DNA from: Planctomycetota bacterium
GTDB taxonomy: Bacteria; Planctomycetota; UBA1135; GCA-002686595
Assembly: GCA_016795205.1 (NCBI GenBank)
Contig: JAEUHZ010000064.1
Coordinates: 1-64,000, forward strand
Direction: 5' to 3'
DNA: 64,000 bases
Both the position numbers and the translations under genes were made by a program. Below, one piece after another: positions 41,308 to 50,937 of the stretch. A model generated the notes under the pieces. The model saw only the letters and a list, made by a program, of their open reading frames with translations, did no database searches and was not told the DNA's origin. The number at the start of each line of letters is the position of its first letter. Within the stretch, counting starts at the first letter, position 1.

Positions 41308-42195
41308 ATGGACCCCGGAGCGATCCCGCCCGACCTCGTCACCATCCCGCCGGGGTACCGGGTCGAGTCCGACGCGCGCGGCCGGCTGGCGGTCGCAGCG
41401 TGGGCTGCCCCCGCGCTCGCTGCCTCGGGCTTCACGCTGCACGCCGACGGCGAGCTCGTCGCGAGCGACCTCGCGGGGCGCAAGGCGCTCAGCGCCACGC
41501 GCGACGGGTCGATCGTCGTGCGGCGGTTCACCCATGGCGGGCTGCTGCGCGTGCTCACGGGCGCGCGCTTCGCGGACGCGCGTCGTCCGTTCATCGAGTT
41601 GGCGCTCTCCGACTGGCTCACGCACCAGGGCGTCGACACCCCACCCGTGGCGGCCGCCCGCGCCCGGAGGGCGCCGCTGTGGGGGCACGAGCTGTTGGTC
41701 GCGACGCGCCGCGTGGCGGGCGCGCGCGATCTCGAGTCGCTCCTGGTCGACGTCCGCGCCGGCCGCGCGGGCCGCGCCAGGCTGCGCCCCGCGCTGCGCG
41801 CGCTGGGCCGACTCGTGGCGCGGCTCCACGCGCTCGGGTTCCTGCACGCGGACCTGACGCCGAAGAACGTGCTCGTCGAGGAGCGGGCCGGCGCCGAGCC
41901 CAGGCTGTGGCTCCTCGACCTCGACCGCTCGCGTGTCGTGCGGCCGCTCCCCGCGCGAGCCCGGCACGACAACCTGCGCCGCCTGTGGCGCTACGTCGAC
42001 CGGCGCGAGCGTCACGAGGGCCAGGCGCTGACGGCGGCGGATCTGCAGCGCTTCCTCGCCGCCTACGAGCCCGACCGCGCGGCGCGGCGCGCGCTCGTGC
42101 GTGCGATCGGAGCGGCGCACGCGCGTCGCCGCGTCTGGCATGCGGCGGGGTGGTTGCTCGAGGCGTGGTCGCCGAGGACCAGGGCCCGGACTTGA
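41308..42195 (+). CDS. Lipopolysaccharide-kinase-type (Kdo/heptose kinase) protein
   Basis: 295 residues with the compact kinase fold of the WaaP/KdkA group. IVVRRFTHGGLLRVLTG carries the glycine-poor nucleotide loop and GARFADARRPFIELALSDWL the early conserved segment. The catalytic loop is FLHADLTPKNVLVEE and the metal-binding motif is LLDLDRSRV, instead of the HRD and DFG of protein kinases. These enzymes phosphorylate Kdo or heptose in lipopolysaccharide core, implying an outer membrane with LPS-like glycolipid. No lipid A genes are nearby. It converges on the kinase-ATPase gene with a 54-base gap. Confidence 0.78.
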   Translation: MDPGAIPPDLVTIPPGYRVESDARGRLAVAAWAAPALAASGFTLHADGELVASDLAGRKALSATRDGSIVVRRFTHGGLLRVLTGARFADARRPFIELALSDWLTHQGVDTPPVAAARARRAPLWGHELLVATRRVAGARDLESLLVDVRAGRAGRARLRPALRALGRLVARLHALGFLHADLTPKNVLVEERAGAEPRLWLLDLDRSRVVRPLPARARHDNLRRLWRYVDRRERHEGQALTAADLQRFLAAYEPDRAARRALVRAIGAAHARRRVWHAAGWLLEAWSPRTRART

Positions 42196-42249
42196 TCGAT
42201 CGCGTGCGGATGCCTGGGCGCTCTCCGTCCCGGGTCAGGGCTCGACCGG

Positions 42250-45200
42250 TCAAGGCAGCTGCGCACGCGGGTAGAGCGGCCCCTCGGCCGAGAGCACCGC
42301 CGCGAGGAGCCGCTCTCCAGCGCGGCTCTGGCGCAGCCGCAGGAGCGGCGAGCGCACGCCTTGGTTCTGGCGCTCCAGGCGCTCGAGCAGGTCGCGCTCG
42401 ATCGCGCGCGCCTCGTCGACGAGGCCGGCGGTCGCCAGCACCAGCGCGCGCGTGCCGAGGATCACGATGCGGTCGGCGAGTTCGGCGCCGTAGCGCCGCA
42501 CGGACTCCTCGCCCGCCGCGCTCCAGGTCAGCGCCGCGGCGTGGTCCTTGCCCTGGAGCAGCGCCAGGCGCGCCCGCACGCCCGAAACCAGTCCCGTGAT
42601 GCGGTTGAGTCCCAACTCCTCGGCCAGCGCCGCCGCGCGCTCGAGCATCGCGGCTGCCGCGGGATCGTCGCGCTCCCAGAGCAGAATGCCCAGGAACGTG
42701 CGCGCCAGCGCTTGGCCGCGGCGGTCCTCGATCTCCACGGCGATGCGCAGCGCCTCGCGCAACTGCGCCTCGGCCTCGTCGAGGCGGTCGACGTCGAGGT
42801 GCAGCTGGCCCAGTCGCGCCAGGGCCTCGGCCTCCAGGCGACGCTCGCCGGCCTCGCGCGCCAGGCGCACGGCGCGCGCGGCGGACGCGATGGCGCGCGC
42901 CGGGTCGCCCGAGCTGCGGTAGATCCGCGCGCGCAGCAGGTGGGCGTTGCCGAAGATGCCCGGCCGCGCGTGCCGGTGATCGGCGCGCAGGACCTCGACG
43001 GCGCGGTTCACGTGCTCCATGGCCGACTCGACGCGGTCCTCGATCACGTCGACGACGCCCTGGGCGAGCTGCGCCAGCGCCTCCTGTGGCGGCGTCGCGG
43101 CATGGCGCGCGGCGCGCACGGCGTAGGTGCGCGCCTCGTCGAGCTCGCCGACGTGCGCCTGCACGAGCGCCAGGCGCCGCAGCGACTCGGACAGGCCGCG
43201 CTCGGCCTCGGCGCGCTCGAAGAGCTCGACGGCGTTCTTGAGCAAGCCCCGCGCCAGGCCGTACTGTCCCGTGCTCGTCGCGAAGCGCGCGTGGAGCAGA
43301 TACACGCGACCCGCGGAGAGCGGATCGGCCGCGGGGTCGAACGCCGAGTCCGACAGCCGGTCCAGCGCCGCACGCTGGTCCTCGCGCATCCCCAGCCGGT
43401 CGGCGGCGTCGGCCACGGCCTCGAGCAGCTCGATGCGCAGCCGCTCGCGCTCGTCGCCCGGCGGGCGGCGATCGAGCGCGGCCAAGCCCCAACGCGCGAG
43501 CGTCAGCACGCGCTGTGTCTGGCCGCTCTGGAGCAGGCGCGCCAGGAGGTCCGGGACGTCGCGCAGGAGCTCCTCGTCGAGCCCGGCCTTGTCGAGGTGG
43601 AACGCGCGCTGGAAATCGTCTTCCAGGCTCTCCGCTCCCGTGCGCGCGAAGGCGTCGGCGGCGGCCTTGTGCAGCCGCACGCGCTGGTCGCGCGACAGCG
43701 CGCGGTAGACCGCCTCGCGCAGCGCGGGTCGCGCGAAGCGGTAGCGCGAGCCGGTCGGCGCCAGCCAGCCGGCGCGCACCAGGCGCGCCAGCAGGTCGTC
43801 GAGCTCCCCGCGCTTGGCATCGGGGAACGCGGCCAAGAGGAACGCGGTCTCGATACGCCCGCCGACCACGGCCAGCCGGCGCAGCCAGGCGCGCTCGTCC
43901 GTCGAGAGCTGCTTGTAGGAAGCGGCGATGGCAGCGCGCAGGGAGGTCGGCAGCGGGAGGTCGTCGGGGTCGATCGCGAGCAGCAGGCCGGTTCCGTCGA
44001 CGTGCGGGAGCGCCGAGCCGCGCTGGATCAGCCCGCGCAAGATCTCGGCCAGCAGGCCGGGGTTGCCCCGGCTGCGCTGCTGGAGCACCTGCGCCAGTCG
44101 CAGCCGTGGCGCGGTGTGGTGGAACGTGCGCTCGACCAGCTCCTCGACGTCGCCTGCGGCGAGGGGCGCCAGGCGCAGCTCGAGCGGGGCGGCGCCCAGC
44201 GACGCCAGGCGCGCGCGCAGCGACTCGATCGCGGCGGGCGAGCGCGGCGTGGCGTCGTCGCGCTGGCCGATCAGGAACAGCGCGCGTCCTCCGCGCAGGA
44301 GCTCGGCCGCGCGCGCCAGGCACTCCAGCGTGCCCTCGCCCGACCACTGCGCGTCGTCGAGGTGCACGACGAGCGGCGAGCGCCGGGCGAGCGCCGCCAG
44401 CCACTCGCCCAGGGCCAGCGGCAAGGCGGCGCCGGACTCGCCCGCGCCCGAGGGATCGAGGGCCGCGACCAGCGTGTCCACGTAGCCGGGCGGAACGAGA
44501 CCGGCGAGCTCCGCGCGCTCGCGCACGCCGGGGCTGGTGCCCGGCGCGAGGCGCAGCCAGCGCTCGAGCATGCGCAGGACCGGCTTGCACGGCCGGTCGA
44601 CCTCCATGGCGCGCGAGCGCGCCGAGAGGAACAGCGGCGGTTCGAGGCCGGCGCGCGCGCGCGCGGCCCACTCGAGCACGAGCCGCGTCTTGCCCGATCC
44701 GGACGGACCGCGGATCCAGACGCAGCGTGGCCCGAGCGCGCTGTCGCGCCAGGCAGCGGACAGGGTCGCGAGCTCGGGCTCGCGCCCCGCGAGGGGCGTG
44801 GGGTGCGCCGCATCGGCTCCGCCCGGGCGCTGCGCGCTGGCGCCAGCCTCGACCTCGGCGCGCCACCACGTGCCGCCTTCCCCCGCGGTGAAGCGCACCG
44901 AGAGCTCCGCGGCCGAGGGCCGGCGTGCGGGATCGCGACGCAGCGCGTCCTCCAGCACGCGGTCGAGGAAGGGCGAGACCTGCGGCACGCGGCGCGAGGG
45001 CGGCGTGAAGCGCGCCGTCGCCATGGCGGCGATCAGGCGGTCGGCGTCGGGCGCGCGGAGCGCCGCGTGCGCGAGCTCGCCGCTGGAGCCGGACCGCTCC
45101 AGTTGGCCGTGCGGGAGCGGCCGCGCGTCGCGTGCCGCGTCGGAGGCGAAGGGGTGGACCCCGGTGGCGAGCTCGTAGAGCACGATCCCCAGCGCGAACA

Positions 45201-45810
45201 CGTCGCTCTTCGTCGTGCCGGCCGAGCCCTGGGCGACTTCGGGGGCCACGTAGGGCAGGCTGCCGGCGCGCGCGGCGACCGTGGCAGCGCCGTCCAACTC
45301 GTCCAGGGCCCGCGCGAACCCCAGGTCGAGGAGCACCGCATTGCCGTCGGCGTCGAGGCGCACGTTCTCGGGTTTCACGTCGCCGTGCAGGAAGCCCGCG
45401 GCGTGCAGGGCCGCCAACCCGCCGGAGAGCGCCTGCGCGACGCGCCGCACGAAGGGCTCGGGCGCCGCGCCCTCACGGGCCACGCGTGCGCGCAGCGTCT
45501 CGCCTTCCACGAGCGTCATGACCTGGAACCGGCCACGTTCGTCCGCGCCGGCGCCCAGGGCGCGCACGACGCCCGGATGACGCACGGCGGCGCCGGCGCG
45601 CGCCTCGGCCTCGAAGCGCGCGCGCGCCCGCGGGTCGCCCTCGAGGTGGCGGTGGAGGATCTTCACGGCCACCTCGGCACCCGCCGGCAGGTCCTCGCAG
45701 GGCGCGGTGAGCCGCGCGCGGAAGACCGTGCCCGTGGTGCCGGTGCCGAGCTCGCCGTCCAAGGCGAAGTGGGGCACAGGGCCCCGTGCGGTCGTCGCGC
45801 GATCACCCAC
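42250..45810 (-). CDS. Ser/Thr protein kinase fused to a STAND-like ATPase and TPR domain
   Basis: 1186 residues. Kinase domain about 15-290: LGTGTTGTVFRARL loop, Lys50, catalytic loop HGDVKPEN (142-149), metal motif DLG (162-164) and a YVAPEV activation segment. HGD replaces the usual HRD, making it a non-RD kinase. Then an AAA/STAND-type ATPase with Walker A GPSGSGKT (about 366) and Walker B VVHLDDAQW (about 485), followed by helical repeats of the TPR kind to the end (LARLGQLHLDVDRLDEAEAQ). The layout resembles PknK/MalT-type signalling proteins in which the TPR region senses a ligand or protein. The GTG start is supported by TACGCT nine bases upstream. It diverges from cysS. Confidence 0.9.
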   Translation of the reverse strand: MGDRATTARGPVPHFALDGELGTGTTGTVFRARLTAPCEDLPAGAEVAVKILHRHLEGDPRARARFEAEARAGAAVRHPGVVRALGAGADERGRFQVMTLVEGETLRARVAREGAAPEPFVRRVAQALSGGLAALHAAGFLHGDVKPENVRLDADGNAVLLDLGFARALDELDGAATVAARAGSLPYVAPEVAQGSAGTTKSDVFALGIVLYELATGVHPFASDAARDARPLPHGQLERSGSSGELAHAALRAPDADRLIAAMATARFTPPSRRVPQVSPFLDRVLEDALRRDPARRPSAAELSVRFTAGEGGTWWRAEVEAGASAQRPGGADAAHPTPLAGREPELATLSAAWRDSALGPRCVWIRGPSGSGKTRLVLEWAARARAGLEPPLFLSARSRAMEVDRPCKPVLRMLERWLRLAPGTSPGVRERAELAGLVPPGYVDTLVAALDPSGAGESGAALPLALGEWLAALARRSPLVVHLDDAQWSGEGTLECLARAAELLRGGRALFLIGQRDDATPRSPAAIESLRARLASLGAAPLELRLAPLAAGDVEELVERTFHHTAPRLRLAQVLQQRSRGNPGLLAEILRGLIQRGSALPHVDGTGLLLAIDPDDLPLPTSLRAAIAASYKQLSTDERAWLRRLAVVGGRIETAFLLAAFPDAKRGELDDLLARLVRAGWLAPTGSRYRFARPALREAVYRALSRDQRVRLHKAAADAFARTGAESLEDDFQRAFHLDKAGLDEELLRDVPDLLARLLQSGQTQRVLTLARWGLAALDRRPPGDERERLRIELLEAVADAADRLGMREDQRAALDRLSDSAFDPAADPLSAGRVYLLHARFATSTGQYGLARGLLKNAVELFERAEAERGLSESLRRLALVQAHVGELDEARTYAVRAARHAATPPQEALAQLAQGVVDVIEDRVESAMEHVNRAVEVLRADHRHARPGIFGNAHLLRARIYRSSGDPARAIASAARAVRLAREAGERRLEAEALARLGQLHLDVDRLDEAEAQLREALRIAVEIEDRRGQALARTFLGILLWERDDPAAAAMLERAAALAEELGLNRITGLVSGVRARLALLQGKDHAAALTWSAAGEESVRRYGAELADRIVILGTRALVLATAGLVDEARAIERDLLERLERQNQGVRSPLLRLRQSRAGERLLAAVLSAEGPLYPRAQLP

Positions 45811-45819
45811 GGCGTTCGC

Positions 45820-45825
45820 AGCGTA
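45820..45825 (-). promoter_or_regulatory. -10 box TACGCT, overlapping a divergent plus-strand TACCGT
   Basis: Minus-strand TACGCT (45825-45820) lies nine bases before the kinase GTG. On the plus strand TACCGT (45824-45829) overlaps it and could serve cysS, about 113 bases downstream. If both are used, the two genes compete for the same DNA. Confidence 0.4.
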
Positions 45826-45942
45826 CCGTAGCACACGCTCCGCGCCCGCGAGAGGACGCCGTGAGCCGGCGCCCTGCGGCGCTGGACGCGCGCGCCCGCG
45901 GCGGCCAAGATCCGGGGCTCGACGCCCGCGAGACGGAGCCCC

Positions 45943-47390
<1,448 letters not shown>

Positions 47391-47394
<4 letters not shown>

Positions 47395-47645
47395 ACGCGG
47401 CCGGCCGCATCGCGTCGCTGCGGCTCGAACCGTTCGGGGGGCGCGGCGTCGCGACCGCCATGGCGCCCGAGCTCGCGGTGCTCGCGCGCGATTCGGACGC
47501 GGTCGACGCCGTCGTCGCGCACACGCCGCGCGTGGCCGGCGCGTCGACGCGCAGGCTGGAGCCCCTGGGCTTCGCACGGCGGGTCGAGGTCGGGCACGAG
47601 CCGGACGGGCCGATCCGGCGCCCCGAGCTCGGGTTCGGAGCCTGA
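47391..47645 (+). pseudogene. Remnant of a GNAT acetyltransferase (C-terminal half)
   Basis: 84 residues. From residue 16 onward it follows the C-terminal half of RimJ/RimL-type GNAT enzymes: GGRGVATAMAPELAVLA matches the acetyl-CoA loop (Q/R-x-x-G-x-G/A), VDAVVAHTPRVAGASTRRLEPLGF the helix before the last strands, and EPDGPIRRPEL the end, where intact enzymes usually read DGPVWRWEL. The N-terminal half with the substrate site is missing, so it is probably a truncated or decaying gene, although the GTGA overlap with cysS and clean codon use mean it may still be translated. It could also be a stand-alone small protein. Confidence 0.6.
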
Positions 47646-47651
47646 GCCTCC

Positions 47652-49124
47652 GTGGTGCCCTCGTCGCCGACGGTGCCCGACCCGCGCCGCTGGATCGGGC
47701 TGGGGGCGGCCCTCGTGGCGCCGTTCCTGGGCGTCGTCGACTTCTTCGTCCTGAACCTGGCCCTGCCCGCGATCGAGCGCGATCTCGGGGCCACCTACGC
47801 TCAGCTCGAGCTGGCGATCGCTCTGTATGGGCTGGGGAACGCGGTCTTCGTCGTGACCGGCGGGCGGCTCGGCGATGCCTACGGTCGCCGTCGCGTGTTC
47901 CTGGCCGGGACGCTGGCGTTCCTGTGCGCCTCGGTGCTCGTGGCGCTGGCACCCAGCGCTTGGTTCCTGCTCGGAGCGCGCCTGCTGCAGGGCGTGGCCG
48001 CCGCGATCCTCTTCCCCCAGGTGCTGGCCCTGGTGACCGTGCTGTTCCCCGACCACGAGCGGCCACGGGCCTTCGCCTGGTTCGGGCTCACGGTGGCGAC
48101 TGCCATGGTCGTGGGCGTCGTCCTGGGGGGCGTCCTGCTCCACCTGGACGTCGCCGGCCTGGGCTGGCGCGCGCTGTTCCTCCTGAATGTTCCGATCGGA
48201 CTCGCGGGCTTCGAGGTCGCCCGGCGGACGCTCCACGAGGTGCGCTCCGGCGATCCGCTGCGGCTCGACTTCGCGGGCGTGGCGTTGGCGACGCTGGCGC
48301 TGGTGGCCGTGCTCGTGCCGCTCTCGATCGGCCACGAGCGCGGCTGGCCGCCCTGGTCCATCGCGCTCCTCTCCTCGTCGGCCCCGGCCCTGTGGGCCTT
48401 CCTGCGCGCCGAGCGCGCGACGAAGCGTCGCGGCGGGGACCCGCTCGTGGACCCCGCGCTCTTCCGGCTGGCGGGGTATCGCCGCGGGCTGCTCGTGATC
48501 GCCTCGTATTTCCTGGGCGCGGGCTCGCTGCTGCTCGTGCTCTCGATCTTCGAGGCCAGCGGCCTCGGCCGCGACCCGCTGCGCGCCGCGCTGTCCTTCG
48601 TGCCCCTGGGCTGCGCGACGTTCCTGGCGTCGTTCCTCGCGACCGGCGGCGCGGCGCGCCGGCCGGCCCTGTTCCTGCATGGCGGGCTCGCGTCGTTGGT
48701 CGCGGGCCTGGGGGTCATCGTGCTCGCGCTGGCACTCTGCGACGGCCCCGCCGATGCGGGCTTCGGCTCGCCGCGTGACGTCGGGCTCGCCGCGGGCCTC
48801 GCGCTGTACGGCTTCGGGAACGGGGCCGTGTCGCCCGTGCTCTACTCCACGATCCTCGCCGGCGTGCCGGCGCGCAGCGCCGGGTCGGCGGCGGGCGTGC
48901 TGGCCACCGTGCAGCAGGTCGCGGCGGCGCTGGGCGTCGTGCTCATCGGGCTGGTCTTCGCCACGGCGCTGGGCAGGCGCAGCGGACCCGACGCCTACGC
49001 CCACGCGGCGGCCTGGGCGCTCTCCGTGAACGTCGCCTCGATGGTCGCCGCCGCGCTGCTCGCGCTGCGCCTGCCGCGCCGGGCGGCCTCGGGGCCGACG
49101 CTCGCACCCGCCGAGCCGGTCTGA
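47652..49124 (+). CDS. MFS transporter, EmrB/QacA (DHA2) drug efflux type
   Basis: 490 residues with about 14 hydrophobic segments, as in DHA2 antiporters. GVVDFFVLNLALPAIERDLGATYAQLE is the signature of the first TM (Asp in TM1, LALPAI), and GGRLGDAYGRRRVFLAGT the loop 2-3 motif. RLLQGVAAAILFPQVLALVTVLFP corresponds to TM4-5 motif C region. It likely exports hydrophobic compounds in exchange for protons. Two GTG codons in a row begin the frame; the first, six bases after the previous stop, is used. It converges on a PilZ gene with a 15-base gap. Confidence 0.88.
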   Translation: MVPSSPTVPDPRRWIGLGAALVAPFLGVVDFFVLNLALPAIERDLGATYAQLELAIALYGLGNAVFVVTGGRLGDAYGRRRVFLAGTLAFLCASVLVALAPSAWFLLGARLLQGVAAAILFPQVLALVTVLFPDHERPRAFAWFGLTVATAMVVGVVLGGVLLHLDVAGLGWRALFLLNVPIGLAGFEVARRTLHEVRSGDPLRLDFAGVALATLALVAVLVPLSIGHERGWPPWSIALLSSSAPALWAFLRAERATKRRGGDPLVDPALFRLAGYRRGLLVIASYFLGAGSLLLVLSIFEASGLGRDPLRAALSFVPLGCATFLASFLATGGAARRPALFLHGGLASLVAGLGVIVLALALCDGPADAGFGSPRDVGLAAGLALYGFGNGAVSPVLYSTILAGVPARSAGSAAGVLATVQQVAAALGVVLIGLVFATALGRRSGPDAYAHAAAWALSVNVASMVAAALLALRLPRRAASGPTLAPAEPV

Positions 49125-49139
49125 AGCCGGCCGTGGGCG

Positions 49140-49550
49140 TCAGAGCGTGCCGCCGCGCGCAGCGACGAACTCCTCGAGCGCGTGCCGGTCGTTCTCGCCC
49201 ATGTCGTGCAGGAACACGGCGATCTCCCAGTGGTCGATCGACTTCGCGATCTTCTCGCAGCGCACGACGGCGCCGTGGCCCTGGACGCGCGTGCGGCCGA
49301 CCGGCGTCGCCAGGTCGAAGGCCACGCCCAGCACCGTCATCAGGGGCACGGGCCGGTCCAGGAAGAAGCACACGCCGGCCCGGGACACGTCGCGGATCCG
49401 GGCCTCGCTGGAGCCGGCCGGCCCCACGAGCGTGATCGGCATCTCCGCCAGGGCGCGGGCCCAGCGGCGTCGGTCCCGGCCGGGGTCCTTCGGGCCCTTC
49501 GAGGGCGGGAGCGATTCGGGGCGGCCGGGCAGCGCGGGCGTGGGGGGCAT
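49140..49550 (-). CDS. PilZ-domain protein
   Basis: 136 residues. A single PilZ domain covers about residues 27-125. The cyclic-di-GMP motifs are recognisable: an Arg-rich start DRRRWARAL in place of RxxxR, and DVSRAGVCFFLDRPV as D/NxSxxG. WEIAVFLHDM fits the last strand. The first 25 residues are Pro-rich. It could bind c-di-GMP and control surface behaviour through a partner. A -10 box TAGGAT lies 24 bases upstream on the minus strand, so it has a short leader, unlike many genes here. It diverges from ssb. Confidence 0.8.
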   Translation of the reverse strand: MPPTPALPGRPESLPPSKGPKDPGRDRRRWARALAEMPITLVGPAGSSEARIRDVSRAGVCFFLDRPVPLMTVLGVAFDLATPVGRTRVQGHGAVVRCEKIAKSIDHWEIAVFLHDMGENDRHALEEFVAARGGTL

Positions 49551-49627
49551 GTGCGGGCGTTTCCTCGCATGCGATCCTACGCGATCGGCGCGCGTTCCAG
49601 GAGGCCCGCTCGGGCTCGTCGCGCTCG

Positions 49628-49656
49628 TTCCTGTGCGGCCCCCGCGTCGCTAGACT
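49628..49656 (+). promoter_or_regulatory. Promoter for ssb
   Basis: TTCCTG (49628-49633), 17 bases, TAGACT (49651-49656). The inferred transcript starts near 49664, giving a leader of about 70 bases before the ssb ATG. The leader is GC-rich; no recognised regulatory element is seen in it. Confidence 0.55.
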
Positions 49657-49733
49657 GCGCGGACGCGCGCGGGCTCCGCGCGCTTCGACCACCCCGCCTC
49701 CCTACGCGGCCGCGCGCCGCCCGCACGATCTCC

Positions 49734-50213
49734 ATGGCGAGCTACAACAAGGTCATCTTGATGGGGAACCTCACCCGCGACCCCGAGGTGCGGTTCACCG
49801 CGAGCAACATGGCGATCTGCAAGTTCGGGATGGCCGTGAACCGCCGGTACAAGGACGGCCAGACCGGCGAGTGGAAGGAAGAGCCGACGTTCGTGGACGT
49901 GACCATCTTCGGCGCACGCGCCGAGCCGTTCGCCAAGTACCACAGCAAGGGCAAGCCCTGCTTCATCGAGGGCGAGCTGCGCCTCGACACGTGGGAGGAC
50001 AAGAACGGCGGCGGCAAGCGCTCGAAGCTCTACGTCGTGGCGAACCAGTGGGAATTCGTGGGCGGCGGCCGCGGCGAGGGCGGCGGCGAGCGCGCGGGCG
50101 GCGCGGACCGCGGCGGCTACGGCGAACCCGGCGGTGGCGGCGCCCGCCCGGGTGGCGAGTCCTTCCCCGACCGCTCGGCCGAGTACCAGGCGGCGGACGA
50201 CACGCCGTTCTGA
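49734..50213 (+). CDS. ssb: Single-stranded DNA-binding protein
   Basis: 159 residues. The OB-fold covers about residues 1-108 (NKVILMGNLTRDPEVRFTASN, CKFGMAVNRRYKDGQTGEW, PTFVDVTIFGARAEPFAKYHSKGKP). A glycine-rich linker follows (GGGRGEGGGERAGGADRGG), and the acidic tip DDTPF at the C-terminus is the normal docking site for repair and replication partners. A tetramer that coats single-stranded DNA. It is followed after 25 bases by the molybdopterin gene. Starts upstream of the ATG would run into the divergent promoter region. Confidence 0.96.
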   Translation: MASYNKVILMGNLTRDPEVRFTASNMAICKFGMAVNRRYKDGQTGEWKEEPTFVDVTIFGARAEPFAKYHSKGKPCFIEGELRLDTWEDKNGGGKRSKLYVVANQWEFVGGGRGEGGGERAGGADRGGYGEPGGGGARPGGESFPDRSAEYQAADDTPF

Positions 50214-50238
50214 GCGCGCAGGCCGCGCCCCTCGCGCC

Positions 50239-50937
50239 GTGGACGTCTGCGTGCGACTGTTCGCCGGGCTGCGCGAGCGCGCCGGCACGGATCGCGTCGT
50301 CGTGACCGCCCTGCGCGAGGGTGCGACCGTGGGCGAGCTCAAGGCCGCGCTCGCTGCGCGCCATCCCGAGCTCGGCTCCCTGGTCCACGTGGCCGGAGTC
50401 GTGGGGACGGCCTACGCCCACGACCAGCGCGCGCTGGCGCCCGGCGAGGAGGTCGCGCTCCTGCCGCCCGTCTCCGGCGGCTCGGGCGCGGACGAGGACC
50501 GCGCGCTCGAGCTGGGTGTCTTCGAGCTCGCGCGCACAGCGCTCGACCCCGCCGTGCTCGAGGCGCGCGTGCGCCATCCCTCGTGCGGAGCGGTGCTGTG
50601 CTTCACCGGGACGACGCGCGCGGTGAACCAGGGCCGCGACGTGGCCCGGCTCGAGTACGAGGCCTTCGAGGCCATGACCGGCCCGGAGATGGAGCGCATC
50701 TTCGCGCGCTGCCGCGCCGAGGCCTTGGGCGGAGAGCGCGCGCGCCTGCTCGTCGTCCACCGCGTGGGCGTCGTGGAGGTCGGCGAGCCGTCCGTGGTGA
50801 TCGCGGTCGCGAGCGCGCACCGCGCGGCGGCCTTCGCCGCCAGTCGCTTCCTGATCGACGCTCTCAAGCAGACGCTCCCGATCTGGAAGAAGGAGGTCTA
50901 CGCCGACGGCCACACCTGGATCGGAGAGCGCTCGTGA
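50239..50937 (+). CDS. MoaD-MoaE fusion: molybdopterin synthase in one chain (MoaX-like)
   Basis: 232 residues with GTG start. Residues 1-81 are MoaD (VDVCVRLFAGLRERAGTD... ALLPPVSGG), a ubiquitin-like sulfur carrier whose C-terminal Gly-Gly must be free to carry thiocarboxylate. Residues 82-232 are MoaE (LCFTGTTRAVNQGRDVARLEYEAFE, LPIWKKEVYADGHTWIGE with the catalytic lysines). Together they convert precursor Z to molybdopterin. Here the Gly80-Gly81 is followed directly by Ser82, so cleavage is needed; the MoaX fusion of Mycobacterium tuberculosis is known to be cut at a Gly-Ser bond after the Gly-Gly. No protease is identified here. The MBL gene overlaps its stop. Confidence 0.92.
   Translation: MDVCVRLFAGLRERAGTDRVVVTALREGATVGELKAALAARHPELGSLVHVAGVVGTAYAHDQRALAPGEEVALLPPVSGGSGADEDRALELGVFELARTALDPAVLEARVRHPSCGAVLCFTGTTRAVNQGRDVARLEYEAFEAMTGPEMERIFARCRAEALGGERARLLVVHRVGVVEVGEPSVVIAVASAHRAAAFAASRFLIDALKQTLPIWKKEVYADGHTWIGERS

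Noticed and set aside
39066-41972. A minus-strand open frame of 968 codons opposite the KptA-like and LPS-kinase-like genes.
   Set aside because: Its content is Arg/Ala/Pro-rich with no domain, and it is the mirror of recognised genes on the plus strand; long shadow frames are expected at this GC content.
42361-45831. A plus-strand open frame of 1156 codons opposite the kinase-ATPase.
   Set aside because: No recognisable motif, biased composition, and it is antisense to clear kinase, Walker and TPR motifs.
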